Of a stretch of 5,688 nt of DNA, positions 1-5,688 are shown piece after piece. Every line of letters begins with the position of its first letter. The first letter of the stretch is position 1. The translations under genes were made by a program, and so were the position numbers. The notes below the pieces were generated by a model, which was not told the origin of the DNA, did no database searches, and was given only the letters and a program-made list of their open reading frames with translations. Source of the DNA: Candidatus Cloacimonadota bacterium (GTDB taxonomy: Bacteria; Cloacimonadota; Cloacimonadia; Cloacimonadales; Cloacimonadaceae); contig JAGOGT010000089.1 in NCBI GenBank assembly GCA_017996595.1, forward strand, positions 1 to 5,688, read 5' to 3'.

Positions 1-156
1 AGTCATTTGCGGCTATCCCAGTAATAAAGCATTATCCTGGTTACACTGCCGCAAAGGACTCATGCGCAGAGAGTTACAGTGATAATGTCCGCATGAGTCC
101 TTTACGCCTGTGGATTGGGGAGCAAGAAGTATATCCAGCGAAGGCGTAAATGACTC
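1..156. repeat. Array of four alternately inverted 13-nt motifs at about 47-nt pitch
   Basis: The motif AGTC[A/C]TTT[G/A]CG[G/C]C occurs at 1-13 (+), 48-60 (-), 96-108 (+) and 143-155 (-), with 35-, 36- and 35-nt step-to-step gaps or one less. Neighbouring copies pair as hairpin arms: 1-13 with 48-60 (12 of 13), 53-66 with 90-103 (14 of 14) and 95-109 with 142-156 (14 of 15). The stretch 1-238 contains no gene I can support. It holds this array, the palindrome at 162-181 and the terminator. Whether the array continues left of the window is unknown. Confidence 0.75.
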
Positions 157-161
157 CTGCT

Positions 162-181
162 TGGCGGTTTGGAAACCGCCA
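162..181. repeat. 9-bp perfect palindrome next to the terminator
   Basis: TGGCGGTTT (162-170) and AAACCGCCA (173-181) are perfect inverted repeats separated by GG. It sits immediately downstream of the terminator in the direction of transcription. Its centre resembles the terminator hairpin (GGTTTGGAAACC against GGTTGGAAATCC). It could be a second termination or RNA-stabilising hairpin, or a REP-like palindrome. It lacks a U-run on either side, so it is not a textbook terminator. Confidence 0.65.
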
Positions 182-182
182 C

Positions 183-217
183 AACAAAAAGGGGTTGGAA
201 ATCCAACCCCTTTTGTT
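183..217 (-). terminator. Rho-independent terminator of the operon
   Basis: A 12-bp perfect stem pairs 187-198 with 203-214 around a 4-nt loop, with eight pairs built on GGGGTTGG/CCAACCCC. Read on the minus strand it is followed by UUUUUGUUGUGG, a good intrinsic terminator tail beginning within the last stem pairs. It begins 22 nt after the PorE-like stop codon. The + strand also ends in four Us, so weak bidirectional function is possible. Confidence 0.88.
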
Positions 218-238
218 CAATAAGTTTAATGGAATTAG

Positions 239-2158
239 TTACTTTAGAACTTTCACTTCCACGCGGCGATTAAGTTCACGTTCTTCTCTGGTTTTATTCT
301 CATTCAGAGGCTTGGTTTCGCCGAAACCTTCTGAACGCAGGCGTGATGCTTCCACCCCCTTGGAGATGAGGTAATCCACCACGGATTGGGCACGCTGTTT
401 GGAGAGCTTCAGATTATATTCATCCGAACCCATATTGCAGGTGTGGCCGGAGATTTCGATATTGATATCCGGATTGGAGAGCATGGTAACCACGATCTCG
501 TCCACGATGGGATAGGATTCTTTCTTGATGGTGGCTTTGTCGAAATCGAAGAGGATGTTCTGGAAGATGAATACCTTTTCTATTTCGAGAGGTTGCAGCA
601 CCATATTCAGCGTGATGGTACGATCATCCGCAGGAGCAGACAGATCTTTCACGAGCTGCAAATAGCCTTCCTTATTCACGATCACCTTGAAGTCTTTGCC
701 TTTGGGAATGCTGATGCGGTATTGCCCATTTTCGTCAGACGTGGTGTATTCGCGATAGGTGCGGCCCTCATATTCGGTGATAACTTCCACCTCGGCGGAT
801 AGCGGTTTGCCCTTTTCGTCGGTGATGGTACCCGTAATCAGCTGATATTTTGTTTCCACTTCTTCGGGTGCGGTTTCACCCTCAGGCTTCACAATCTGAC
901 CTTCGTCATTAACTACAGCTACCACTTCCCCATCGGGGCCAAGAATCACATCGCCATCGGGGCCAACCACTACGGTGGTCTTATCCCCGGTGGAGGGATC
1001 GGTTACGATGTAAGACGATGGCACATGAAAAGCCACATTCATGGCTACCATTTTCTCAAAGCCATCGGCCTTGCGATCGGTGCTGATGAAGGCTTCCGAG
1101 GATGAACCCACATGCTGGAAATGGCGATCGTTACGAATGGAATTGATAGGCAGTCCCAAATTGTCGGGATCGCTCCAATTTGTCCAGCTCTTGCCCACGC
1201 GCACACTGCGGAAGAGATCATCTCCCCCAAAACCGGGCAGATAATCCGAGGCAAAGAACAGCGTTCTGCCGTCTGCATCGAGGTAGGGAGTCTGCTCATT
1301 GCCGGGAGTATTGATTTGCGGCCCCAGATTGATGGGCGCAGTCCACACTCCTTCCCGCAGGAAACTGAGGTAGATATCGCTCTTGCCAAAGCCGCCTTCA
1401 CGTGAGGAAGCAAAGAACATCAGGGAATCGCCAAACACCATGGGATGAGATTCCACTTGCTCGCTATTTAGCTCTATAATGGCTTTGGGGCTCTGCCATT
1501 TGCCGTTTTTAAACTCGGAGGTGTAGATATCGCCATCCTTCTGGCCGCGGGCAAAATTGCCAAAGATATAGGCAGTTCTACCGTCGGCAGAGAAAGAGCC
1601 GATTGCTTCATTTTTATCGGTATTAAGTTCTTCCACGGGATAGGGACGCGCCCAGCCCGTTGCCAGTCTTTCGGCATACCAGATGTTCTCTTTATCGAAG
1701 CGGGAAGGCGCCAGGGACGTAAACCACAGATATTTGTTATCGGGAGTAAGCAGTGCGCCATAATCGGAATTACGGCTGCTGAGATAGGAGGGTAATGATC
1801 GCATGCTGATGCTGTCGATGATCTTATCCTGCCGATGGAGAATCTGCTTGAAATTCATGGCTTCCGTGCTATTTTGGGTATCTCCCGTGGCCAGATAGCG
1901 ATCGAACCAACCCAGGGCTTTGGCCGTATCTTGAACCGCGATGTAGAGCCGCCCCAGCATAAACATATATTCGGGCTCTTCCCCATCTGCAGCTTTATGG
2001 GCAGCCAGGAATTCCTCGATGGCAGCTTTGTAATCGCCACGCTGGTAATACTCGGTGCCGCTGATGGCATAGCGTTCACCTTTCAGTCCGATAGCTCCCA
2101 GCGATGCCCCGAAAAGGAGCATCGCCAGAAGCATGAGGCTAATCTTTGTTTTAGTCAT
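239..2158 (-). CDS. PorE-like multidomain OmpA-family protein (TPR, PD40 propeller, carboxypeptidase regulatory-like domain, OmpA C-terminal domain)
   Basis: 639 residues, TAA stop. Order: Sec signal peptide (1 to about 22, LMLLAMLLFGASLGA); TPR-like helices (about 29-105; YYQRGDYKAAIEEFLAAHK, YMFMLGRLYI); PD40/WD40-like blades (about 130-375; PDNKYLWFTS, SADGRTAYIFG, GDSLMFFASSREGGFGKSD, DADGRTLFFASD); a linker with two GPDG turns (about 385-435); a carboxypeptidase-regulatory-like beta domain (about 440-522; GTITDEKGKPL, SDENGQYRISIPKG); and an OmpA C-terminal domain (about 530-637; ILFDFDKATI, SGHTCNMGS, YNLKLSKQRA). This is the domain order of PorE (PG1058) of Porphyromonas, which links the T9SS to peptidoglycan from the periplasm. 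Two differences stand out. There is no lipobox cysteine after the signal peptide, although PorE is a lipoprotein. The usual peptidoglycan-contacting Asp of the HTD motif is Cys574, the only cysteine in the protein, while the partner Arg589 is kept. Many FCB genomes carry several such proteins, so a general envelope anchor is the alternative to a dedicated T9SS part. Confidence 0.88.
   Translation of the reverse strand: MTKTKISLMLLAMLLFGASLGAIGLKGERYAISGTEYYQRGDYKAAIEEFLAAHKAADGEEPEYMFMLGRLYIAVQDTAKALGWFDRYLATGDTQNSTEAMNFKQILHRQDKIIDSISMRSLPSYLSSRNSDYGALLTPDNKYLWFTSLAPSRFDKENIWYAERLATGWARPYPVEELNTDKNEAIGSFSADGRTAYIFGNFARGQKDGDIYTSEFKNGKWQSPKAIIELNSEQVESHPMVFGDSLMFFASSREGGFGKSDIYLSFLREGVWTAPINLGPQINTPGNEQTPYLDADGRTLFFASDYLPGFGGDDLFRSVRVGKSWTNWSDPDNLGLPINSIRNDRHFQHVGSSSEAFISTDRKADGFEKMVAMNVAFHVPSSYIVTDPSTGDKTTVVVGPDGDVILGPDGEVVAVVNDEGQIVKPEGETAPEEVETKYQLITGTITDEKGKPLSAEVEVITEYEGRTYREYTTSDENGQYRISIPKGKDFKVIVNKEGYLQLVKDLSAPADDRTITLNMVLQPLEIEKVFIFQNILFDFDKATIKKESYPIVDEIVVTMLSNPDINIEISGHTCNMGSDEYNLKLSKQRAQSVVDYLISKGVEASRLRSEGFGETKPLNENKTREERELNRRVEVKVLK
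930..966 (-). repeat. 24-nt pitch direct repeat encoding two GPDG turns in the linker
   Basis: The 13-mer ccatcggggccaa occurs at 930-942 and 954-966. It encodes the GPDG turns at residues 399-402 and 407-410 of the PorE-like protein, within the stretch VVVGPDGDVILGPDGEVV. A small in-frame duplication in the linker between the propeller and the regulatory-like domain is the simplest reading. Confidence 0.7.
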
Positions 2159-2164
2159 CTTTTT

Positions 2165-2170
2165 CCCCTT
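2165..2170 (-). promoter_or_regulatory. Ribosome binding site AAGGGG of the PorE-like gene
   Basis: The minus strand reads GTAAGGGGAAAAAGATG. The purine-rich AAGGGG ends 6 nt before the ATG at 2156-2158, supporting that start. It lies in the 14-nt gap after the TGA (2173-2175) of the PorV-like gene. A small potential hairpin, CTCAG-ATT-CTGAG (2172-2184), covers that stop codon just upstream of the site. Its effect is unknown. Confidence 0.75.
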
Positions 2171-2172
2171 AC

Positions 2173-3144
2173 TCAGAATCTGAGGATCAGAGAAAGGATG
2201 TGATCATCATTGAAGATGTCGTGATTGCCAATGCGGTACACGTAATCCAGCTGGAAATTGCGGAATTTGATGCCCGCGCCTGCGGAGAAGCGATTGTCAT
2301 TGAATCCCACGCGCAGGCCGGTTTGGAAGTTTGAGAATACATCCGCCCAGGTGTTATTTTCCTGCACGTTGATTACGCTAAGCTTGGAATCGGCTTCGGG
2401 ATCGCGGCCGATGGAAGTCCAATATTCACCGCCAAATACGAACTTGGGATTTTCATCCTGTTCCCAGTGCATATCGGCAGCCACGGTTACCCCGATGAAG
2501 GGATAGGCAGTTACGCCCAACTGGAGATCATAGGGAATGCGATCGTCGGCCAGGGTGCCATAGGCATCGCGAACCATCAGACCTGCTTCGATGTACTGGT
2601 TGAGGTCGTATTTCATCCCCAGATCAACGCCGAAGCCGGATTCGGATTCACCATCGATATTGGAGAGGTAGAATTTGGGAGTGAGGCCATAGCTAAGCTT
2701 CTTGTAGGCATTGGCATAGCTGAGGGCAATATTGTGCTCCGCATCGCTGAAGGTGCCGGTGAGGTTGCCACTGTCATCAGTACCCACGATGTCATCCACC
2801 GAGGCATTGATCCAATTTACCGCCAGCACTCCGAAGCCGAAGCGTTTGCCAAGGGCTGCATATTGGTATTTTCTGTCAAATCCCATATTCAGGGTGTACA
2901 TGGAGGAGAATTCAATATCCTTCATGTCGGTAAGCCCTGCGGGATTCCAATAAGCCGCAGTGACGTCATTGGCAGTAGCCGTTCCGGCTTCACCCATAGC
3001 GATGATTCTGGCACCGATGCCCATGCGAACATAGGCCGCAGCGGAATTATTCACATCTTCGGCCAGCAGCGGAAGCGCAAGAACCATCAGCAGGCCGATC
3101 ACGAAGTACTTCATGAGGCGGGGGAACTTATTCATGGTTTTCAT
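2173..3144 (-). CDS. PorV/PorQ-family outer-membrane beta-barrel protein
   Basis: 323 residues, TGA stop. Residues 1-28 form a Sec signal peptide: basic start (K2, K6, R9, K12), hydrophobic stretch FVIGLLMVLALPLLA, likely SPase I cleavage after A28. Just after it, residues 45-71 carry the family hallmark ARIIAMGEAGTATANDV followed by TAAYWNPAGL. The rest alternates short amphipathic strands and turns, ends in LSLILRF with a terminal aromatic as expected for BAM-assembled barrels, and has no cysteine. In Bacteroidota, PorV is the T9SS shuttle that takes substrates carrying a C-terminal domain from the translocon to the attachment complex, and PorQ works in the same complex. Many FCB phyla have several paralogues of unknown role, so the exact PorV function is inferred. 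The gene lies 11 nt after a gene whose product ends in a T9SS-like domain and 14 nt before a PorE-like gene, which supports a secretion role. A generic FadL-like transport barrel remains possible. Confidence 0.88.
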   Translation of the reverse strand: MKTMNKFPRLMKYFVIGLLMVLALPLLAEDVNNSAAAYVRMGIGARIIAMGEAGTATANDVTAAYWNPAGLTDMKDIEFSSMYTLNMGFDRKYQYAALGKRFGFGVLAVNWINASVDDIVGTDDSGNLTGTFSDAEHNIALSYANAYKKLSYGLTPKFYLSNIDGESESGFGVDLGMKYDLNQYIEAGLMVRDAYGTLADDRIPYDLQLGVTAYPFIGVTVAADMHWEQDENPKFVFGGEYWTSIGRDPEADSKLSVINVQENNTWADVFSNFQTGLRVGFNDNRFSAGAGIKFRNFQLDYVYRIGNHDIFNDDHILSLILRF

Positions 3145-3150
3145 CTTTAG

Positions 3151-3157
3151 CCTCCTT
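3151..3157 (-). promoter_or_regulatory. Ribosome binding site AAGGAGG of the PorV-like gene
   Basis: The minus strand reads TAAGGAGGCTAAAGATG. A full AAGGAGG sits 6 nt before the ATG at 3142-3144 and shares its two As with the TAA stop of the upstream gene (3156-3158). This spacing favours that ATG over the second in-frame ATG at 3133-3135. The overlap implies that ribosomes ending the surface-protein gene are well placed to restart on the PorV-like gene. Confidence 0.85.
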
Positions 3158-5688
3158 ATTTGACCGCTATCTTAATTACTTTTTCATACCGGTTGATACT
3201 ATCCGTTACCACAACTCGAGCGAAGTAGGTTCCGCGGGCAACCTTGGTTCCAGAATCGTTCTTCAAATCCCAGGGCAAGAGCACCAGATTGGTGTTGGTA
3301 TTGGGAATCGCCAGGGTTTTGAGCTTCTTTCCGGCAAAGTCGTAGATATCAATGGCAACTTGGACGTTATCGTTTCTATTCAGCACGATCTTGAAGGTCG
3401 TGGAAGTTTCCGCAGGATTGGGATAGACATTGGAAGTTTCGCTGATCAGCAAGCCGGTAGCTTGATATTCAACGGTGGCCGTATCGCTGGGAAGACTTTC
3501 CTGACCATCGTAAACGGCGGTAACATAGTATTGATAGGACACGTTGGACACAATGGCATAATCGTCGTAGTAATAATCCTGTCCGATCATGCTATTTACC
3601 AGCGTGGTATTCATCTTGGTGTAGCTTGGATCACCCGGACGGCGGCGATAGACATTGAAGCCTTGCAGGGCACGGGTAACTTCAGGGCTGTTCCAGAGCA
3701 CCCGGATGTAACCTTCGAACACTGTGAGCCGGATATTGATGGGCAGGCTCAGTAGCGAATAGGTTCCGGCAATGGCTTCACTGGCGATCCAATCAGCCTT
3801 GAAGGCCTTGGCTTTGATCACCATATTCTGGACTATTCCGCTGATCTGAATTGAATCAGTGTAGGCAGGCGATGTTTCCGTTACTTCCGTTCCATCCATG
3901 GTATAGCGGATCGTTGCGCCGCTTGTGGTAGTGGAAATTCCCAATTTGAAGGGATGCGCATACAAGCCTTCGGGATGCGAGAATACGGGAGTGGCCGCAG
4001 TTCCGGTGATATTATAGGTAGCTTCGGCAATCTCACTGGGAATCCAATCGGGCTTGAAGCCACGCACCTTGATGGTGGTCTGACTATCCAGCGGCAATTG
4101 AATGGGATTTCCGGGATTGTAGGCGGCCGCCTGTTCATCAGGATCAGCGCCATTAGTAGTGTAACGCAGCACTGCTCCCTCGGGGTAAGTGGCAGTATTC
4201 AGGCTAAGCAGCTGCGCGGTGGTATAGGTTCCTCCTGCCAGACTGAAGAGATCAGCCGGCAAGGTTACCTGACCGGTTACTACATATTGAGCACTGATAA
4301 TGGGGCTATCCACCCAGTTCGGATGGAAGGCTTTGGCCTTGATGAGGAGCGTGCTGTTCAAGGGCACATTGATCACCATGGCATCTGTATAAACGGGTGA
4401 TTCGGAAGTGGGATCGCTGCCATCCACAGTGAAGCGGATGGTTGCTGCCGTGGGATAAGTGGTAGCGGTGATCTGCACTTGCTGAGCCTCGGTGTAGGTT
4501 CCCGTTTCCGGATTGAAGTATTCACCCCCAAAGCTGACCTGACCGGTGATGGTATAGCTGGCCTGGTAGGTGATACTGGGAATCCAATTTTCCGCATATA
4601 CCTTGGCTTTCACATCAATCTGGCTATCCAGCGGGAGAGTGATGGCGGTACTATATACCGGCGAAGATTCACTGGGCTCCGATCCGTCCAGAGTATAGTG
4701 GATGGTGGCTCCGGGAGGATTGGTGCCGGTATTAATAGTTAAAGCCTGCGCACTGCTATAGGTACCTGCAGGAGGATCAAACACGGTTCCGGTGATGGAA
4801 GCCTGACCGGTGATGGTATAAGCACCCACATATACTACGCTGGGAGTCCAATCGGTGGCAAAGGCACGGGCTCGGATAGTAGTGGTGCTGTTTACCGTAA
4901 TTGGAGCTGTGTATTGCTGCGAAGTAACGGTGGGATCAGTGCCATCGGTGGTGTAGCGAATCACGGCACTGGTGGGAATAGTGCTTTGGTTTATGGTAAC
5001 CGTTTGCGCCTGAGTGTAGATCGATGGAGCCGGTGAGAACACAGGGCTGGCGATCGAAGCCTGGCCGGTTAGCACGTAAACCGCAGTTTGAGTTACGCTG
5101 CTAGTCCAATCCGTTTTGAAGGCCTTCACTTTGATGGTATGCGTGGCATTCATCTGCGTGAGGCTGATCGGGGCACTATAGATGGGGCTGGTAGCCGTAG
5201 GCTCCGTCCCGTTTGTGGTATATCTAATGGTGGCATCGGCGGGGATGGTTTCATTCACGGTGATGGTAATCGGCTCGGTATAAGTGCCAGCTACGGGAGC
5301 AAATACAGGGGTAAGGAAACTAACCTGACCGGTGATATTATACACAGCCGTCATCACGGCACTGGGAGTCCAATTCGTCATGAAGCCCCTAACCTTGAGG
5401 GTTGTAGTGGCGTTCATGGGTAACTGGATGGGCGTACCGCTATAAGCAGGTGAACTCTCGGTAGGATCCACTCCATTAAGAGTATAGCGCAGGATTGCTC
5501 CGGCAGGAACAGTAGTGGTATTCAAGGTAACCGAGGTTTGAGTTTGATAGGTTCCCGCGGGAGGAGTGAACATCGGAGTATTCAGCACCACCTGACCGGT
5601 GAAGATATAAGTAGCGCTCAGCACCGCACTGGGAGTCCAGTTCTCCTTGAAGCCCCTTAGTTTGAGGTTCAAGGTAGAGGGCAGAACG
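3156..5688 (-). CDS. Surface/secreted protein with tandem CHB_HEX_C_1 modules, FN3-like domain and T9SS/FlgD-Ig-type C-terminal domain (5' partial)
   Basis: 843 residues plus a TAA stop lie in the window. The frame stays open to the right edge, so the true start and any signal peptide are missing. A TTG at 5670-5672 is not a start, because the residues before it continue the repeat pattern. Numbering from that TTG as residue 1, the order is: end of one module (to 27), seven modules of 83-90 residues (28-641), an FN3-like domain (about 645-735; IRVLWNSPE, GFNVYRR, YQYYVTAVYDG) and a C-terminal domain (about 745-838; VYPNPAE, IYDFAGKKLKTL, GTYFARVVV, ending KVIKIAVK). Each module carries a version of GTY...ATIRYTTDGTDPT...SPVY...IKAKAF..DW.PS. 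This matches the CHB_HEX_C_1 family, a beta-sandwich often repeated in surface proteins. No catalytic domain or cysteine is seen. The C-terminal domain is the kind that directs substrates to the T9SS, though FlgD-Ig folds look similar. Likely role (inferred): adhesin, or a stalk for a domain outside the window. Confidence 0.9.
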   Translation of the reverse strand, partial: VLPSTLNLKLRGFKENWTPSAVLSATYIFTGQVVLNTPMFTPPAGTYQTQTSVTLNTTTVPAGAILRYTLNGVDPTESSPAYSGTPIQLPMNATTTLKVRGFMTNWTPSAVMTAVYNITGQVSFLTPVFAPVAGTYTEPITITVNETIPADATIRYTTNGTEPTATSPIYSAPISLTQMNATHTIKVKAFKTDWTSSVTQTAVYVLTGQASIASPVFSPAPSIYTQAQTVTINQSTIPTSAVIRYTTDGTDPTVTSQQYTAPITVNSTTTIRARAFATDWTPSVVYVGAYTITGQASITGTVFDPPAGTYSSAQALTINTGTNPPGATIHYTLDGSEPSESSPVYSTAITLPLDSQIDVKAKVYAENWIPSITYQASYTITGQVSFGGEYFNPETGTYTEAQQVQITATTYPTAATIRFTVDGSDPTSESPVYTDAMVINVPLNSTLLIKAKAFHPNWVDSPIISAQYVVTGQVTLPADLFSLAGGTYTTAQLLSLNTATYPEGAVLRYTTNGADPDEQAAAYNPGNPIQLPLDSQTTIKVRGFKPDWIPSEIAEATYNITGTAATPVFSHPEGLYAHPFKLGISTTTSGATIRYTMDGTEVTETSPAYTDSIQISGIVQNMVIKAKAFKADWIASEAIAGTYSLLSLPINIRLTVFEGYIRVLWNSPEVTRALQGFNVYRRRPGDPSYTKMNTTLVNSMIGQDYYYDDYAIVSNVSYQYYVTAVYDGQESLPSDTATVEYQATGLLISETSNVYPNPAETSTTFKIVLNRNDNVQVAIDIYDFAGKKLKTLAIPNTNTNLVLLPWDLKNDSGTKVARGTYFARVVVTDSINRYEKVIKIAVK
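3750..5688 (-). repeat. Tandem CHB_HEX_C_1-coding repeat array, seven full units plus one partial
   Basis: In-frame units within the large surface protein gene lie at 5592-5688 (partial), 5325-5591, 5061-5324, 4803-5060, 4539-4802, 4269-4538, 3999-4268 and 3750-3998. All but the last end in TGQ or TGT, and most junctions keep the DNA word cctgaccggt on the + strand. A second conserved word, ctgggartccaa, encodes the W-x-P-S part of each unit. The last unit (3750-3998) is the most divergent: it lacks the TGQ linker and has EVT where the others have DPT or similar. The partial unit and the first full unit are the most alike in the DW.PSAV...TGQV part, which suggests recent duplication towards the 5' end. 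Confidence 0.9.

Noticed and set aside
1..110. tRNA gene or integron attC site suggested by the paired arms
   Set aside because: No acceptor, anticodon and T-arm order can be laid on the arms. The GTTACA words do not form the paired core sites expected of attC, and no integrase or cassette is visible.
1..156. CRISPR array
   Set aside because: The repeats are only 13 nt and alternate in orientation, while CRISPR repeats are direct and longer. No cas gene is present.
150..374. Possible small + strand gene starting in the intergenic region
   Set aside because: Its first half runs through the palindrome and terminator stem, and the rest is antisense to the OmpA domain. The product is low-complexity and basic without a domain.
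386..802. + strand open frame of 138 codons opposite the OmpA and regulatory-like domains
   Set aside because: It is antisense to strongly recognisable domains, with no good ribosome site or family resemblance.
2467..3150. Long + strand open frame of 227 codons opposite the PorV-like gene
   Set aside because: It lies wholly antisense to a gene with a clear signal peptide, family motif and ribosome site. Its translation has no recognisable domain, so it is a codon-bias shadow.
5670..5672. TTG as start codon of the large surface protein
   Set aside because: The codons upstream to the window edge stay open and read VLPST, matching the LPMNA/LPLDS part of other units. The codon is internal to a repeat and the gene is cut by the window edge.
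3468..5688. Glycoside hydrolase (chitobiase/hexosaminidase) function for the large protein
   Set aside because: Only the non-catalytic C-terminal-type modules are repeated. No TIM-barrel or catalytic acid motif is visible in this window, so the family name should not be read as enzyme activity.

Overview
The window carries three genes in tandem on the minus strand, read from right to left, plus a gene-free left end (1-238). All three products look exported. They are (i) a long, 5'-truncated surface protein made of tandem chitobiase/hexosaminidase C-terminal-like (CHB_HEX_C_1) modules, a fibronectin type III-like domain and a C-terminal type IX secretion (T9SS)/FlgD-Ig-like sorting domain; (ii) an outer-membrane beta-barrel of the PorV/PorQ family; and (iii) a multidomain TPR / PD40-propeller / carboxypeptidase-regulatory / OmpA protein with the domain order of the T9SS component PorE.

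Layout. 3156-5688: cargo-like repeat protein, whose start lies beyond the right edge. An 11-nt gap follows, with the AAGGAGG ribosome site overlapping the cargo stop codon. 2173-3144: PorV-like barrel, then a 14-nt gap with an AAGGGG site. 239-2158: PorE-like protein. The transcript probably ends at a strong hairpin plus U-run at 183-217. Such tight spacing argues for one operon with coupled translation; its promoter is outside the window.

Working model (inference): the large protein is secreted and attached at the surface through its C-terminal domain, the PorV-like barrel is its dedicated or general shuttle, and the PorE-like protein tethers the machinery to the cell wall. The window therefore looks like a cargo-shuttle-anchor cassette. 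No core translocon gene (SprA/Sov, PorK/L/M/N) is visible, so a complete T9SS is not shown here.

The left 160 bases hold an unusual structure: four copies of a 13-nt motif in alternating orientation at 47/48/47-nt spacing, with paired base changes that preserve hairpins. This is followed by a 9-bp palindrome directly beside the terminator.

Organism: a didermic bacterium of the FCB group. PorV/PorQ proteins, T9SS-type C-terminal domains and CHB_HEX repeat proteins together, with roughly even base composition by eye, fit Candidatus Cloacimonadota best. Other FCB lineages (Bacteroidota, Marinimicrobia, Fibrobacterota) are not excluded.
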